Under the pieces are notes generated by a model, which was given only the letters and a program-made list of their open reading frames with translations, did not search any database and was not told the DNA's origin. Positions 23,917-35,757 of a DNA stretch of 64,000 bases are shown one piece after another. The position numbers and the translations under genes are program-made. Numbering within the stretch: position 1 is the first letter of the stretch; every line of letters starts with the position of its first letter. Origin of the DNA: Harmothoe impar (Eukaryota; Annelida; Polychaeta; Phyllodocida; Polynoidae); assembly GCA_947462335.1 (NCBI GenBank), contig OX381715.1, positions 42,012,650 through 42,076,649 of the forward strand. The letters run 5' to 3'.

Positions 23917-25363
23917 ACATTGTGGTAACCACCAAATACAGTGGTTGTGTAACATGTTATAAACTGCTGGTTATTGTTTAACTAATTACAGCACTTGTGT
24001 GTGACATACTGCCAACAGCTCTTTTATAACGGGCATAAAACACAAGCGCAGACTATATCCCAGATGTCAGGCCACTCAAAATAGGTCTTGAATTTCAGTC
24101 ATCACCAGGCATAGAAAAATATGATGGAGGCTAAAATACATAGGCAAATTTAGAATTTTACCAAACATTCTTTTCACTTTATCAGGTAAGAGTTCATTGA
24201 TCAACAAAGGTTGTTATATGCCTAACGCAAGTCATTCCTAGCTTGCTGCATTACTGAGATCATCAGCTTTTATTTGATCCCAATTTTGCCAATATTCATC
24301 CACTTTAAACATATCTTTCATCTAAAATGTAGAACAATAGAATACTGAGTCTTCCCTGATCACACATTTCATACACACGCGGCGATGAGAGATCAGTATT
24401 TCTTTTTGAGTGACCTAGATATCTGTATTGACAGAAAAGCATGTTCATACTCATCTATTTTCAGTTTAAATGCCCCTTTGTAATAAAGGGCAGATGACAA
24501 TTCTTAGGTTCATGGGTTTATAATGTGCCGGTTTTATAACCTGATAATCATGAATCCCAAAACTAAATCATGCCACTGATCTCACTTTAGTACTCAATGC
24601 AGGATAACTGTATTTACTTTATCTACCGTATTCGACGGAATTATTCCCGTTTCACCTATTATGTGTAAGAGCATTTTTTTTGTTAAGATAAAAATCAAAT
24701 ATGACATTCTCATTCAGCATAAAGCTACAGTGTTAAAACCATGACCCTGCTGCACTTTATGATAGGGAAGCAAATTACCATTTAATGCCTTTATACACGT
24801 TTAAATCGTATTAGTGTTAAAGCTGCTATTAGTAATCCTCTTGTGCCCTCCGACCTATTAACTTTATGACGCATTGCGTCTCTTGTAACTAATTTTCTCT
24901 GCCCCGACACGTATTGGCACCTAGTACCATATCATTGACATCCAGTTCTTATCATTGACATTCAATTCTTGTCGATACTAATTAACAGCGTTTTTGTTAC
25001 TCTCGATATTTCGATTTTTGTCGTTTTTAGAATAAACTGAATTAAAGCTTTAGATCAGGCTAATAAACTAAATTCTAGCTACTGCATGTGTATCAGGAGT
25101 ACGGGGTACTACACCTTTAAAATATCGAAGGAACCACGAATATCGTGGTCATGGCTTGATGTCATTTTCTGTGATTAATTCTCAGCCTGTTTTAAATAAA
25201 CGATATATTATAGCCCTTATATTCTCTTGAATATCATTGTTGTGGCAACCAATATTCATAGCCTCAAAACCGGCTAGACCTTCTCTTTTGAATGATGACT
25301 CTTGTGCTAGTTAGAATATTAGCACCTGATGGCATCCCTTGTAGATATCTACCCGATGTACAC
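23917..25363. other. Intron 1 DNA, nothing recognised
   Basis: AT-rich, no repeats of the families above. Confidence 0.45.
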
Positions 25364-26240
25364 ACTGGTAATCTAAATGCTCTGGGCCTTAGTCCGTAGT
25401 GGCTCTGTTAGGCTCGTCATAAGGATATTGGTCAGAATGTCCTATGGCCGTTTCTAAAATTACAAATGCAACGAGGTGCCCTCCTCCCGCTCACCTACCA
25501 GGTGTGACATGTTCATGGAGACCTCCTCCTCCTGTGGTCAGGCAGGGTGGCTGTGTGTGCTCCTCAGGGGGGTGCATGGGGCCCTTTTCACACCAATGCA
25601 GAATATTATCTTGGACATGGGCATTGATTTTGGTTAGTGCAGTTCTGTATAATCAAAGTTTACTATAGTGTTTAATAGTAAACTGTTGTTATGCGTACAA
25701 TAGTTCACTGTAGAGATCTATAGTACATTGTGGTTAACCATGGTATACCATGGTGCGGATGTGTAAACTAAGGTATTCTTTTACCTGGGTAGAAAGTGCT
25801 GGTGCCCACTCCAGATGTGTTACACCACTACTTTGTGTTATGTCATGGTAGTTTAGAGACTGGAATGCACAGTAGAGTGGCACACAAAGCAGCCAATCTG
25901 AGAGGAGCATGTCACTTTCTGTCTGGAGTGCCCTCATGAACACACACATAAAGGCAATATTAAGGTATTGTTTTGCTGCCTCTGTGTGAAGAGCTGTGCA
26001 GTATATATGTCAAATGCTGCACTTTGCTGTGCTATACCACTGGATAATGTACCACGTTGGTGTGAAAGTGGCTTTAGTGAGCTGGAGGTGAGCTGTGTGC
26101 GGACAGATGGCTAGTGTCTCTTGTTCTTTTCTGTCATCAAGGTGTCTCCACACAGCCCTACACAGATAATCTAAATGCTCCTGGGCTTAGTTTGTAGTGG
26201 CTATCCCAGGTTAGTCGTAGGGATATTGGTGAGAATGACA
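25364..26240 (+). repeat. Direct repeats about 795 bp apart
   Basis: 25364-25440 and 26160-26238 share GGTAATCTAAATGCTC...-type sequence through GGATATTGGTNAGAATG. The DNA between has ACTATAG/GGTATACC palindromic words and no gene. Confidence 0.55.
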
Positions 26241-26404
26241 AACTGATATATTCAAAAATGACTAAGGCAAAACAATATATGACTAAGGCAAAATACTCAT
26301 AGGAATATAATGACTGAAACTTTGGGCATCCTGTCCAGCGGCGATCTCATTAAGGAATCTCTTTGTCAGTGTCACCAGCAGGTCACAGATTCAGTATAGA
26401 ATCA

Positions 26405-26540
26405 TAGATCGTGACGCAGTTGACCTGCGAGTAAATTGCCAGCGTGGAAATTGTGCGTCATGACAACTCATCCTTAAGTAGTGCATCACACCCTTGGGGT
26501 TGCAATGATGCATAGATGTACCACTAGCTAGTGCTGCATT
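26405..26540. repeat. Hairpin-repeat family, degenerate copy
   Basis: GCGAGTAAATTGCCAGCGTG, GTGCGTCATGAC and GATGCATAGATGTACC blocks, just upstream of the SGNH-like ORF. Confidence 0.45.
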
Positions 26541-26593
26541 TATCCAATCCAACTTGCATTCGACCCCTGTAATTATGTACATTACCTGTAATT

Positions 26594-27379
26594 ATGTACA
26601 TTATCGACATGGTAGGAGACAAACGGGTGGAGGGACTCAAGGAATACCTACTACCCTTACTACCGGGGCTCCGGGATGTGATAGCTCTGGACGAGGGACG
26701 ACTGGAGGACATATCTAGCATGATAAACTTTATGATTGACTGTAAACAAACTGCCAGCCCACCGAACGCGGTTGTGGTGAGTGCCGGCCTGTTTGAGATC
26801 TTGAACATCAAACTCAGCCCTCCAAGACGTGTGGATCTACGCAGCAGCCCCTTTGATGATTACACACCAACCCACCTAGGGGGTATGTTTGAGGCCATAG
26901 TGGAATCTGCATTCTCCATAAATCCCAGAGTAAAAATAATTTGCTGTTCAGTGTATGGGGCAGACCTCCGGGAAATGATGGCTCACCCCGGTGGTGTAGT
27001 CGACATGACTAACACGGACGGTGGCTACAACAACAACAACAACAACAACAACATCAACGGTGCCAATGAACCAGGTACTATGGCAGTGCTACCTTCTACT
27101 GCCAATGCCGCTGCTGCTGCCACTGTGGATCGTCATTTCCTGCAGAGTGAAACGGAGGATTTTATATCGAAAGTAAATAAATTGCTCCTAGACCTCAACG
27201 CGCGCTTTGGCGTGCACATGCCTTATCTGGATCGACTATGCCGCAAGTACAACCCACAAAAAGGAGCACGTTTTGTATATAGCGGCCTAGTTGAGGGATA
27301 TTTACCAAACCACGACTTAAAAGGAAAGTGTGCACGACTGATTGCAGCAAGTCTGAACAAGGACAGCGCAAACTGGTGA
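26594..27379 (+). CDS. SGNH-hydrolase-like protein with degenerate catalytic motifs
   Basis: A 261-residue ORF without introns, lying in intron 1 of the receptor on the same strand. The fold pattern resembles SGNH/GDSL esterases. It has a beta strand followed by V-G-D-K (about residues 7-10) where the family has GDS; a strand V-V-V-S-A-G followed by L-F-E at about 55-63 where the family has GxND; a helix and strand (V-K-I-I-C-C-S-V); an N-x-x-L-x-x-L-x-x-R-F-G segment; and a C-terminal E-G-Y-L-P-N-H-D-L-K-G-K where DGxHPN is expected. The Ser, Asn and Asp/His positions therefore look substituted. A poly-Asn run near residues 144-152 and an Ala run interrupt the middle. SGNH domains occur in ORF1 of CR1-type LINEs, so this may be a LINE ORF1 or an intronless gene. 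ATG choice is uncertain because a second Met occurs at residue 6. Confidence 0.5.
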   Translation: MYIIDMVGDKRVEGLKEYLLPLLPGLRDVIALDEGRLEDISSMINFMIDCKQTASPPNAVVVSAGLFEILNIKLSPPRRVDLRSSPFDDYTPTHLGGMFEAIVESAFSINPRVKIICCSVYGADLREMMAHPGGVVDMTNTDGGYNNNNNNNNINGANEPGTMAVLPSTANAAAAATVDRHFLQSETEDFISKVNKLLLDLNARFGVHMPYLDRLCRKYNPQKGARFVYSGLVEGYLPNHDLKGKCARLIAASLNKDSANW

Positions 27380-27560
27380 GAGAATTTGGAAATGATGATT
27401 ATTTTATCGTCCTTCCTAATCTCAGCGGCTGAATCTGAAAACTCTGAACATGGGTGGATTATTTTATCAGCCCTGTCCAAAGCCATTCAGTGGGAGGCCC
27501 CACACTGTCTACCGGCTCTTCGAGCAGCAAGATTATTTTATCTTTCTGTCTGTGTTAAAA

Positions 27561-27870
27561 GTACCCGGTAGCCACAACAAGTCGCCGATGGTTACTGCTG
27601 GTTACATGTTAACAATGATGATTATTTTATCATCTGCGTATAAACTTGTGATCATGCACACACCTACCAACAGCGGACTCAAGTCTCCACCCCTTCAATG
27701 AAACTAAAAACAAAAAAGTACCCGGTAATTACAATAAGTCGCCGATGGTTACTGCTGGTTACATGTTAACAAGGATGATTATTTTATCATCTGCGTATAA
27801 ACTTGTGATCATGCACACACCTACCAACAGCGGACTCAAGTCTCCACCCCCTCAATGAAACCATTTCCGC
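27561..27870 (+). repeat. 157-bp tandem duplication downstream of the SGNH-like ORF
   Basis: Units start GTACCCGGTAGCCACAACAA (27561) and GTACCCGGTAATTACAATAA (27718), and share GATGATTATTTTATCATCTG. Confidence 0.88.
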
Positions 27871-28689
27871 TGAAGATACCAGCCACCAAAAAGCCAACCG
27901 CCAAATGATATATCTACAAATCTAGTAATTGGATCCGGACACCATGTGCTCTTATTAAAATGCTTAAATGATTATTAGATCATTAAATCCTTATAATATT
28001 GTATATTCAGATTATTTGATCTGTAATATAATCAATAAATGCTGATAGTCAGCATATAACATAGTCTGTTACCAATATCCCTCCACCACTGAGTCACCGG
28101 AATGGACGATGTTAGATACCTCGGATGATGTCTAAATACCCAAATGGTGTCGGGCTGATTTAAGGAACCTGTATTTACTGTGTACATAGAAAGGATCCCT
28201 ACTAAATAGGATCCCTATACAATTGAGAATGGCAGACTTGCCAAAGACTGTCTAAAAACATTTATAAAACATGTGTGTTTGTATGCCGTCTGGGACCGCA
28301 TAAAAAAGATGTTTGGAATCAAGCGCGAGGAGTCCTCTTTCTCAAGCGCCCAGTTACTACTTGAATATACTTGCAGATGTCAAAGTTACTACAGTGCACT
28401 GTGACTATAATAGTCACTATAATTAGTCCCTGCTTGAAGACCACAATGTGGCCCCCTCACTTAGAGATTATGGAAACGAAAGTCATTTCCAAAGTATGAC
28501 ATGGAGGACCAGTGCTCACATGTCGTGTCGGCCACATGATCAATAACCGGCAATAACATTTCATTAAACATGTGTATCATATAAGCCAAAACATGGACTT
28601 ACCCCAATCAGGGAAAAATGACGATGAGGGAGCAAGTCTCATCTAATTATTCCCAGTTTTTCTTTATCACTGGCAGGCGCCAACTGACT

Positions 28690-31600
28690 TTCTGTCTCTA
28701 CGACGTTGCGCTGCAACTAACGTTAGTACAAGTATCTGCACCTACACGGAAAAAATGAGAACACCTTTAACAAGGAGTGTCACTGTTGTCTTATCACCAC
28801 TTTGGCTATAAGAGAGTAATAAATGTACATACTGAGCACCTTCATCTACACGGAGTGCCAACTTAGCAATTATACCTTGGGTTAGTAAACAGGCTGCTGA
28901 CTGACTTTTCTCTCTGCCTGCGCTGGTACTACTGGAGACTTATTGATCTACACACTGGTACCTATGGTCCATATCGAATGATCATCCTCACACTATGTAC
29001 TTTGTTGATACTAACACGGCCATTGTGGCAATTCAACTTCACACAACTGGGACGTGTGCCTACTGATACAGGTACACCAGTCTCACACATAGATTGGACA
29101 AAGGGAATCACCCACAGATCAATCTTTCCTAATGTGCCGATTGTCGCTCGACACTTAGGTTATTGCACCCTTTCGGCCCTTGGGCCATTACATGAACAGT
29201 TACTAAACACTGCGAATATATTATGCAAAATGGCTTGTATTAGTTTTGATACGCTCAGAAATTGTAAGGGCTTACGCCTAGTGTCTGTCAACGCTAGAAG
29301 CCTGGAAAAGAAAGTCACAAGACTACATACTCTGACACATGGCATTGACTATGTATGTGTCTGCGAAACCTGGCTCAATGACACTATACCAACTGGGACT
29401 GTTAATATGCCAAACATGGCGCTTTTTAGAGCAGACCGCCCAAACAGCAGGAGACGGAGAGGGGGGGGTGTGGCCTGCTACGTGAAATATGAATACGCAG
29501 TCTACACCCAACTATGTCCCCAGCTGTGTAAGACCAACAAAGACCTGGAAGCAGTTGGTGTCCTGACAACCTACCCCGGACATCGGCAGAGAATAATCAT
29601 CAGCGCGTATAAGAGACCAAGGGGCAACTGTAAATCTGCCTTCAAACAACTCACTGATATGCTGAGACTTCCCCTAATCGGTAACCGAGAGGTGTGGGTC
29701 CTCGGGGACTTTAATGTAAACTACCAGGCACAACGGACAGCCAAATTTAGACACATGTCTAAATTTCTACGAGACTGTGGACTAAGAAGATTGCACACAG
29801 GGCCTACGTATCGCCACCCGATTCACGGAAGCTCTACACTCGATCACGTATTCACAAACAGTGAACATGTTGCTAGCCATGGCATAATGAATGACTCTAT
29901 AAGTGATCATTGGCCTATCTACGCTGTAAAGAAACAAGCAAAGTCAGTTGTGGCTGTAAAGACAATTACTGGGAGGTCCTACCGTAATTACACCACAGCC
30001 GGACTTGTCACACATCTGCGGGCTAGTGGGACACCGGATGCAGTGGCCCTACAAAGGGACCCCACTGTGGTTTATGACCTGGTGGTGAAAGGAGTGACTG
30101 CTTACCTTGACCACGCCTGCCCTATTCGAACTATGAGGATAAAAAATCCAGACAAACCGGAATTTACCCAAGAAGTAAACAAACTCGTACAAAGACGAAA
30201 GCGGTGCCTGAAGCGGTCCAAAAGGATCCGTCGGGGCGTGTTCAATCTGCACCTTGCCCAAGCTAACAGACTGAATCGCCTGATTGGATCTAAACTGGCA
30301 AACAACAAAAGGAAAGCTGTGATTGACAATCTCCGCCGCTTTGAACACGACCCCAAACGGTTCTGGGCTGTTATCAGTAGACTGTGGAAAGGTGAAACCA
30401 CGCAACAGCAGATTCGATTGATTGACCCAGATACCGAGCGTGAGATTCCCGAAGGTGAAACAGCTGAATACATCAACCAATACTATTGTTCCATTGGTGA
30501 TCAACTGGCCCGCGCATTTGATGTGCCACCTGTTGACCACCAGCCCCAGCCCCAACCCCTGCCACAGCCACAACAGCAACCACGCCCACAACAACCTGCA
30601 CTGCCTGTAGCTGGACAAGCGCTGCTACAGCTGCCCCTGCCTCATCCACATCCGTTGCCGCCTGCACCACCACTACCACAACTCGATCGACCGCCTGTGG
30701 GTGTACCGCTAGGTTTTCCTGCAGTGCCGATGGAGGCTGGGGAAGCGGACCTGTGTGAACTACAAAGTGTAGAACCGCGCGTGGTGAATAAAATTGTGGC
30801 CAAGCTAAAAGAGGACAAGAGCTCAAGTATACAAGATGTCAAAACTAGGGTGCTCAAAGACTGTTTCATTAACTTCCCGGCCATTGCTGCTAAAATAGTC
30901 AACAGTTCATTAGTGGCACAAAAGGTCCCAGAAGCTTGGAAAGTCGGAACCATCATACCGCTACCCAAGTCAGGCAAATCCAGTGACGTCAGTAACTGGC
31001 GACCCATATGCCTGTTGGATGTATGTAATAAAATCACGGAAAAAGTTGTACATCAGCAACTACTACGTCACCTACTGGGTCAGAATAAGCTAGCTGAACA
31101 ACAAAACGGATTCATCCCTGGACGCTCTACCAGCGACGCCATCAATGCTTTAGCAATGGACGTTTACTCCGCCCGTAACAGAAATCAAAGGTCGGCCGTG
31201 GTCTTCCTCGATATGAGGAAGGCTTTCGACACGGTCGACCACCTGCTCCTCCTCCACAAGCTACAGGCCCTGGGACTAGGCCCTAGCTTTATAGGTTGGA
31301 TAAGGCACTATCTAACCGACCGACAACAACAAACACGTGCCAACAGCTCTCTCTCATCAAAGGCTACGGTAAACAGGGGCGTACCACAGGGGTCAGTACT
31401 AGGACCCCTGCTGTTCGTGGCCTACGTTAATGACGTCTGTGATGTGATACTACATGGCACTGCATACCTCTATGCCGATGATCTCGCGGTATTGGTGTCA
31501 GGTCGAAATGTGGATACCATCAGAACGCTGATGCAGGAAAACCTGGATGCCTTGTCTGGCTGGTGCACGGCAAACAAGTTGACAGTCAACACAAACAAGA

Positions 31601-32640
31601 CCAAAGTGCTCTGGTCATACTCAGCACGGGCCGTCCCAGACTTATCAGACTGTACCCTCTCAATGAACAATGAACCCCTCGACGTAGTAAATGCATTCAA
31701 CTATCTGGGTGCCGTGATAGATACCCATCTCCAACTGACCCCACAGTTGAAAAGGATAATCAATCTGGTGCGGGTCAGACTCGACCAGTTAAGACGTATC
31801 CGAGCTAGTTCTGACAAACCTGCCGCTGTCCTAGTATACGTCCATATGGTAAGATCCATCATTGACCAGTGCAGCTTCTTGAACGGAGGTGGCCCTGTCT
31901 GGGCCGTCCGTAAGCTACAAACCCTACAGAACAACCGATTAAGGATCTGTGATAGGATCCGGGATCCTCGGGGTGTAGATATCATGAACCTGCACAGTAC
32001 TATGCGTGTCAATACAGTGGAGACCACTCGCAACAGACAACTCCTGTGTCTACTGCACAAAAGGTCGAAGGTGGAGGAGAATATCCTTCATCGACCACGA
32101 CTCCTGCGCGGCAACGACAAGGTCCAACTGAAAATCATGAGAACGAAAAAGGACATCTATGAAAGGTCCCCCCTATTCCGCGGGATTCCCCTCTGGAATG
32201 CACTGGAGGTAAATACTCAAAAGTTGGACAGCAGTGACCAGTTCCTGGATGCCTTGAAGAAACTCCCCGATGCACCCCTGCATGGCTAAACAGTGTGCAC
32301 GGATTGGTTACTTAGATAACTCTAACAGAATTGGCTTATAAGCTGATACTCCGACATTCATGATTGACAATGACGTATTCTACTATAGAAACAAATAACA
32401 GAGACCTGTACATATTACACGGACTTATCTATGTCTGAGCGCATTAATGTTGATATACACTTGACAAACCTTACAAATGCATAGTTACAGTATAAGTACA
32501 TTAACATGAACTCTTTCCTCTCTATGAAGTATTATCTTTTACTACTTCTTGGCAACTAGATTAAAATCGTCCCTTGTATGCTACGAACTTCTTGCCAGCA
32601 ATAAAATTTACCAACAACAACAAACCCCCCCCAACTCACA
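28690..32640 (+). mobile_element. Non-LTR retrotransposon (CR1/L2-like LINE), near full length
   Basis: Element around the 1103-aa ORF. The 3' UTR runs to an AATAAA at 32600-32605, followed by a short CAA-repeat tail (ACCAACAACAACAA) and a C-run, a 3' end of the simple-repeat type seen in CR1/L2 LINEs instead of a long poly(A). The 5' limit is not defined. The SGNH-like ORF at 26594 on the same strand could be its ORF1, but 1.6 kb with tandem duplications separates them. No target-site duplication was identified by eye. Confidence 0.65.
28978..32289 (+). CDS. LINE ORF2: APE-type endonuclease and reverse transcriptase (CR1/L2-like)
   Basis: An intact 1103-residue ORF of a non-LTR retrotransposon in intron 1, sense to the receptor. 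The endonuclease has the expected residues in order: N105 in V-N-A-R-S, E130 in C-E-T-W, G-D-F-N at 243-246, L-D-H near 291, and S-D-H at 309-311. A 60-residue Pro/Gln-rich linker follows (about 519-581). The reverse transcriptase then shows the P-L-P-K-x-G and N-W-R-P-I block, F-L-D-M-R-K-A-F-D-T-V, G-V-P-Q-G-S-V-L-G-P and the catalytic Y-A-D-D at 832-835. The C-terminal region carries the Arg/Cys-containing stretch common in CR1/L2-group LINEs and no CCHC knuckle. No frameshift or stop is visible, so it may be active or recently active. The first 95 residues precede the recognisable endonuclease and the true start may be internal. Confidence 0.93.
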   Translation: MIILTLCTLLILTRPLWQFNFTQLGRVPTDTGTPVSHIDWTKGITHRSIFPNVPIVARHLGYCTLSALGPLHEQLLNTANILCKMACISFDTLRNCKGLRLVSVNARSLEKKVTRLHTLTHGIDYVCVCETWLNDTIPTGTVNMPNMALFRADRPNSRRRRGGGVACYVKYEYAVYTQLCPQLCKTNKDLEAVGVLTTYPGHRQRIIISAYKRPRGNCKSAFKQLTDMLRLPLIGNREVWVLGDFNVNYQAQRTAKFRHMSKFLRDCGLRRLHTGPTYRHPIHGSSTLDHVFTNSEHVASHGIMNDSISDHWPIYAVKKQAKSVVAVKTITGRSYRNYTTAGLVTHLRASGTPDAVALQRDPTVVYDLVVKGVTAYLDHACPIRTMRIKNPDKPEFTQEVNKLVQRRKRCLKRSKRIRRGVFNLHLAQANRLNRLIGSKLANNKRKAVIDNLRRFEHDPKRFWAVISRLWKGETTQQQIRLIDPDTEREIPEGETAEYINQYYCSIGDQLARAFDVPPVDHQPQPQPLPQPQQQPRPQQPALPVAGQALLQLPLPHPHPLPPAPPLPQLDRPPVGVPLGFPAVPMEAGEADLCELQSVEPRVVNKIVAKLKEDKSSSIQDVKTRVLKDCFINFPAIAAKIVNSSLVAQKVPEAWKVGTIIPLPKSGKSSDVSNWRPICLLDVCNKITEKVVHQQLLRHLLGQNKLAEQQNGFIPGRSTSDAINALAMDVYSARNRNQRSAVVFLDMRKAFDTVDHLLLLHKLQALGLGPSFIGWIRHYLTDRQQQTRANSSLSSKATVNRGVPQGSVLGPLLFVAYVNDVCDVILHGTAYLYADDLAVLVSGRNVDTIRTLMQENLDALSGWCTANKLTVNTNKTKVLWSYSARAVPDLSDCTLSMNNEPLDVVNAFNYLGAVIDTHLQLTPQLKRIINLVRVRLDQLRRIRASSDKPAAVLVYVHMVRSIIDQCSFLNGGGPVWAVRKLQTLQNNRLRICDRIRDPRGVDIMNLHSTMRVNTVETTRNRQLLCLLHKRSKVEENILHRPRLLRGNDKVQLKIMRTKKDIYERSPLFRGIPLWNALEVNTQKLDSSDQFLDALKKLPDAPLHG

Positions 32641-32796
32641 TGAATGTGTGTGCATATTTAAATGTAAATATTTAAATGTAATTATGTATTACGTGTTTTC
32701 TTGCATACACACATCCTTCTAGCAGTCAACTACATATAACCAAATGGACAATTACACAACCACATGTAATAACTGTATGTCCTCACAAAATACATG

Positions 32797-33022
32797 TAAC
32801 CCTTTAAGGACGGATGTCGCTAAAAGATGACATTTGTTGTCATGATGCACCAATGCAGCCCCAGCAAGTAACTCGTCAGGGCTGCATTGGTGCATCATGC
32901 CGACTCTTCGGAAATGTCACAAACCTATAGGGTCGTCACGACCTACTCGCCAGGGCTGTATTCATGCATCATGACGACCAAGGCTATGATGCATTAAGAC
33001 ATTATGTCATCCTTAAGGGTTA
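32797..33022. repeat. Hairpin-repeat family copy
   Basis: TAACCCTTTAAGGACGGATG to GTCATCCTTAAGGGTTA, with AGCAAGTAACTCGTCAGGGC. Confidence 0.85.
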
Positions 33023-33882
33023 GAGGAGAGCATTATGAGGCAACCCCGCACTATATACAGCACGCTCAGTCAGGCTACAAAGTGTTGTTATACCCCTACA
33101 TCAACATCCTGCGTGGAGTGAGGGCTATATTATATGCCTGCATGGTCTCAGGCCACTGAAAAAAATAAAAACTGGTTTCTCTTTACCACATGCTTCAACG
33201 AAATCACGTCTTTGGGAAAGGATTTTTCTAGAACAATGTTGTGTTGTATGGGAAATTACCGTTACCAAAGACTCGGCGAAAAACAGTGTGTCCAAAGTCT
33301 CTGTGCATGTCCCACAAATCGTCATTCACAATTTTCAATCCCGATGTAACTTGTTATTTTAAACTTTAATGTGATTTCACAAACAGCATACTGATAAGAT
33401 AAGGGCTACCGGAGCTCCACCTAGTTTCTGACCCTAGACTCTGATCTAGAGCAGAAATCAGTGGCCATTATATAGGGTTAGATACTCACTTTCTCCGCAG
33501 TGGGCTACCAGGGCCCGTAACTCCATACATCTGTGGGCCCGCAGTGTTATCTGTATGCCAGGCAACAAATTTTACCTTTTTAAAAGAGAAAGTCATAAAC
33601 ATTCCTGGTTTGTCTATGTTGATATGAGACCAAATTGGCGACAAGACTAGGCCTATACTTATTAAGTAGATTCCTCTGAGATTATCTTGCAAAATCTCCT
33701 GTGGGCCACCAGAGAACTGCGGGCCCGTACCTTAAATTATCGGCCATTGCCTCCTGGGCCAGGGTTAGTGTTTACCCCTGCCGTATATACATTTTTCATT
33801 TATACCATACTGCAGTGCATGTGCATATATTATAGGTCAGTGCTCCTAAGCTTAGAGATTTAGTAACATTACCTACAGTGTA
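33023..33882. other. Intron 1 DNA, nothing recognised
   Basis: Repeated GGGCCCGYAG words near 33510-33730; no exon. Confidence 0.4.
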
Positions 33883-34904
33883 CACTGCAAAAAATGTGCT
33901 TAGGTTTTAAACATGTTTAGGTCTGAACATGTTTAAAGTCTAAACACTTTACTAGGTTTGTGTCTTCAGATATTTTTGTTTAGGAATTAAACACTTTTAT
34001 TCTAAACACCTAAACAGTTATGTCAAATATGTCAAGATGATTAGTATTTAGACAAAAGTGCACGAGTTTCAGTCTGTTGACTGGGTTATTTCATGAGTTG
34101 ACTGAAAGGCGGCCCAAGGGTCAACAAGTGAAATAACCCAGTCAACAGACCTATATTAGTGTACCTTTGTGTTTATTTTTTTACCTTTTTCGATTCAAAA
34201 TACCAAAATTATGGTAGGGGGAGCCTAAAAGGGCTAAAATTACCCTTTTCTACGCTGTTCAAATTTAAACAAACCACCGTTTTGATGATGTCACAGGCCC
34301 GTGAAATATGGCCATGGGTTATTTCATGGGGGGCGTGCAATACTGCATTCCTTGGTTATCTCAAATGCATGGCCGTATTCCATAAAAACTAAAGATACAT
34401 CTGCTACATAGACACCTCTTTCCAGAAGCCTAAGAATGGATATAGCAATATCTTTCCTGAAAGTCAGTTGTATTGACTCAAGGTTGTGTCTATGTTAAGG
34501 TAGAGGCCTATGTTCAATTACGACGTGTATATTGGCTCACTGGAGTTGGGGGCTACTACTACTAGTAGTCTCATCAAGACACTTCATAGAAATGAAATAA
34601 ATTTGTTAATTCTTTTTAGATATCTAAACATAATAATGTCCCATGTCTCTAGACACACCACTTTTAGCTTTAAACATTTGACAAATAAACACAATGATAT
34701 GCTAAATGCTTGATTTTTAAACACTTAATTCTCCTAAACACATAGATTTCTAAACATTTTGATATCCTAAACACATAAAATGTCTAAGCAGTGAGCTGAA
34801 CATATTATTGGCCTAAACATGTTTAGAAACATATCATGTAGACAAAAACGGGTCAAGGATGTGTTTAGGATTGTGTTTACGATCTAAACACCTCTTTTTC
34901 AGTG
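33883..34904. mobile_element. CACTG-ended element with TAAACA-word arms
   Basis: Ends CACTGCAAAAAATGTG / CTCTTTTTCAGTG as inverted repeats, flanked on each side by TA. The arms carry many copies of TAAACA and its complement TGTTTA, including the palindrome AAACATGTTTA. A separate 79-bp foldback at 34072-34150 lies inside. No coding capacity. Confidence 0.7.
34072..34150. repeat. Foldback hairpin
   Basis: Perfect inverted arms GTCTGTTGACTGGGTTATTT... and ...AAATAACCCAGTCAACAGAC around a loop containing GGCGGCCCAAGGG. It is nested in the TAAACA element. Confidence 0.85.
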
Positions 34905-35289
34905 TAGGTAACTTCTGTCTTCCACCTGCTGTGTAATTGGGTAAGTTGGCCAACAACATGGGCAATCCGAATGAAAGTAGATGCCGCAAACATGCCAAGT
35001 CTCAATTATATCCTAATCAAATAATGCCATGGGCATTCTGTGGCCAGTTACTAGTTATAATGGAGCTGTAGGATTTGTCTACCATCCCATGTACCCTGTA
35101 AGCCACTATAAGGGTGTCCCAAACTGTCTTATATATTTGGACCAAACCTCAGATGGTGAGTGTATTGACACAATTGTACTGCTCAATCCCTGCATGCACG
35201 TGCTGTAGAGAGTAGTCTCACACGCATTTCATGACTCGGAGCCTCGCTACCAAACCGGGAATAGAGTAAAGGTTTTGACCTTAATATCA

Positions 35290-35507
35290 TTAACCATTTG
35301 AGGACAGTATGATATATTAATGCATCATTCCCTTGATCTTCATGACACCCGTAACTCCCCAGTCCTGCATCCAAGCATCATGCCAGCCCTATGGAATTGG
35401 TGTACTTCCAAAGGATCGGCATGATGCTTGAATGCAGTATGAGCTGCATTGGTGTATTATGCCCGCAAATGGTGCCTTTTCGCGACATGTCGTCCTTAAA
35501 GGGTTAA
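35290..35507. repeat. Hairpin-repeat family copy
   Basis: TTAACCATTTGAGGACAGTA to CGTCCTTAAAGGGTTAA. The right hairpin is shortened. Confidence 0.8.
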
Positions 35508-35757
35508 AGGGCTATAAGTAATCCTCTTGTGTAGACCCATACACATACGGTGCATCGGGTGCTTTATCCCCCATTCACTCTGCCCAAACACCTGCTGGAC
35601 ATCACTACCCACTACATTTATGTATAATGCAATGATAATAAGTGGGACATCTAGTTTTCTAAGAAAAGATTAATCAATTTTATTATTGGTTTCTATCGAT
35701 AGCATCAGTATCGATTTAAATTCATAACAAATAAGTGCAGCTCATTCAATTGACTCA

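Noticed and set aside
30049..30826. Minus-strand open frames of 117-189 aa inside the LINE
   Set aside because: Shadows of the intact 1103-aa ORF on the plus strand.
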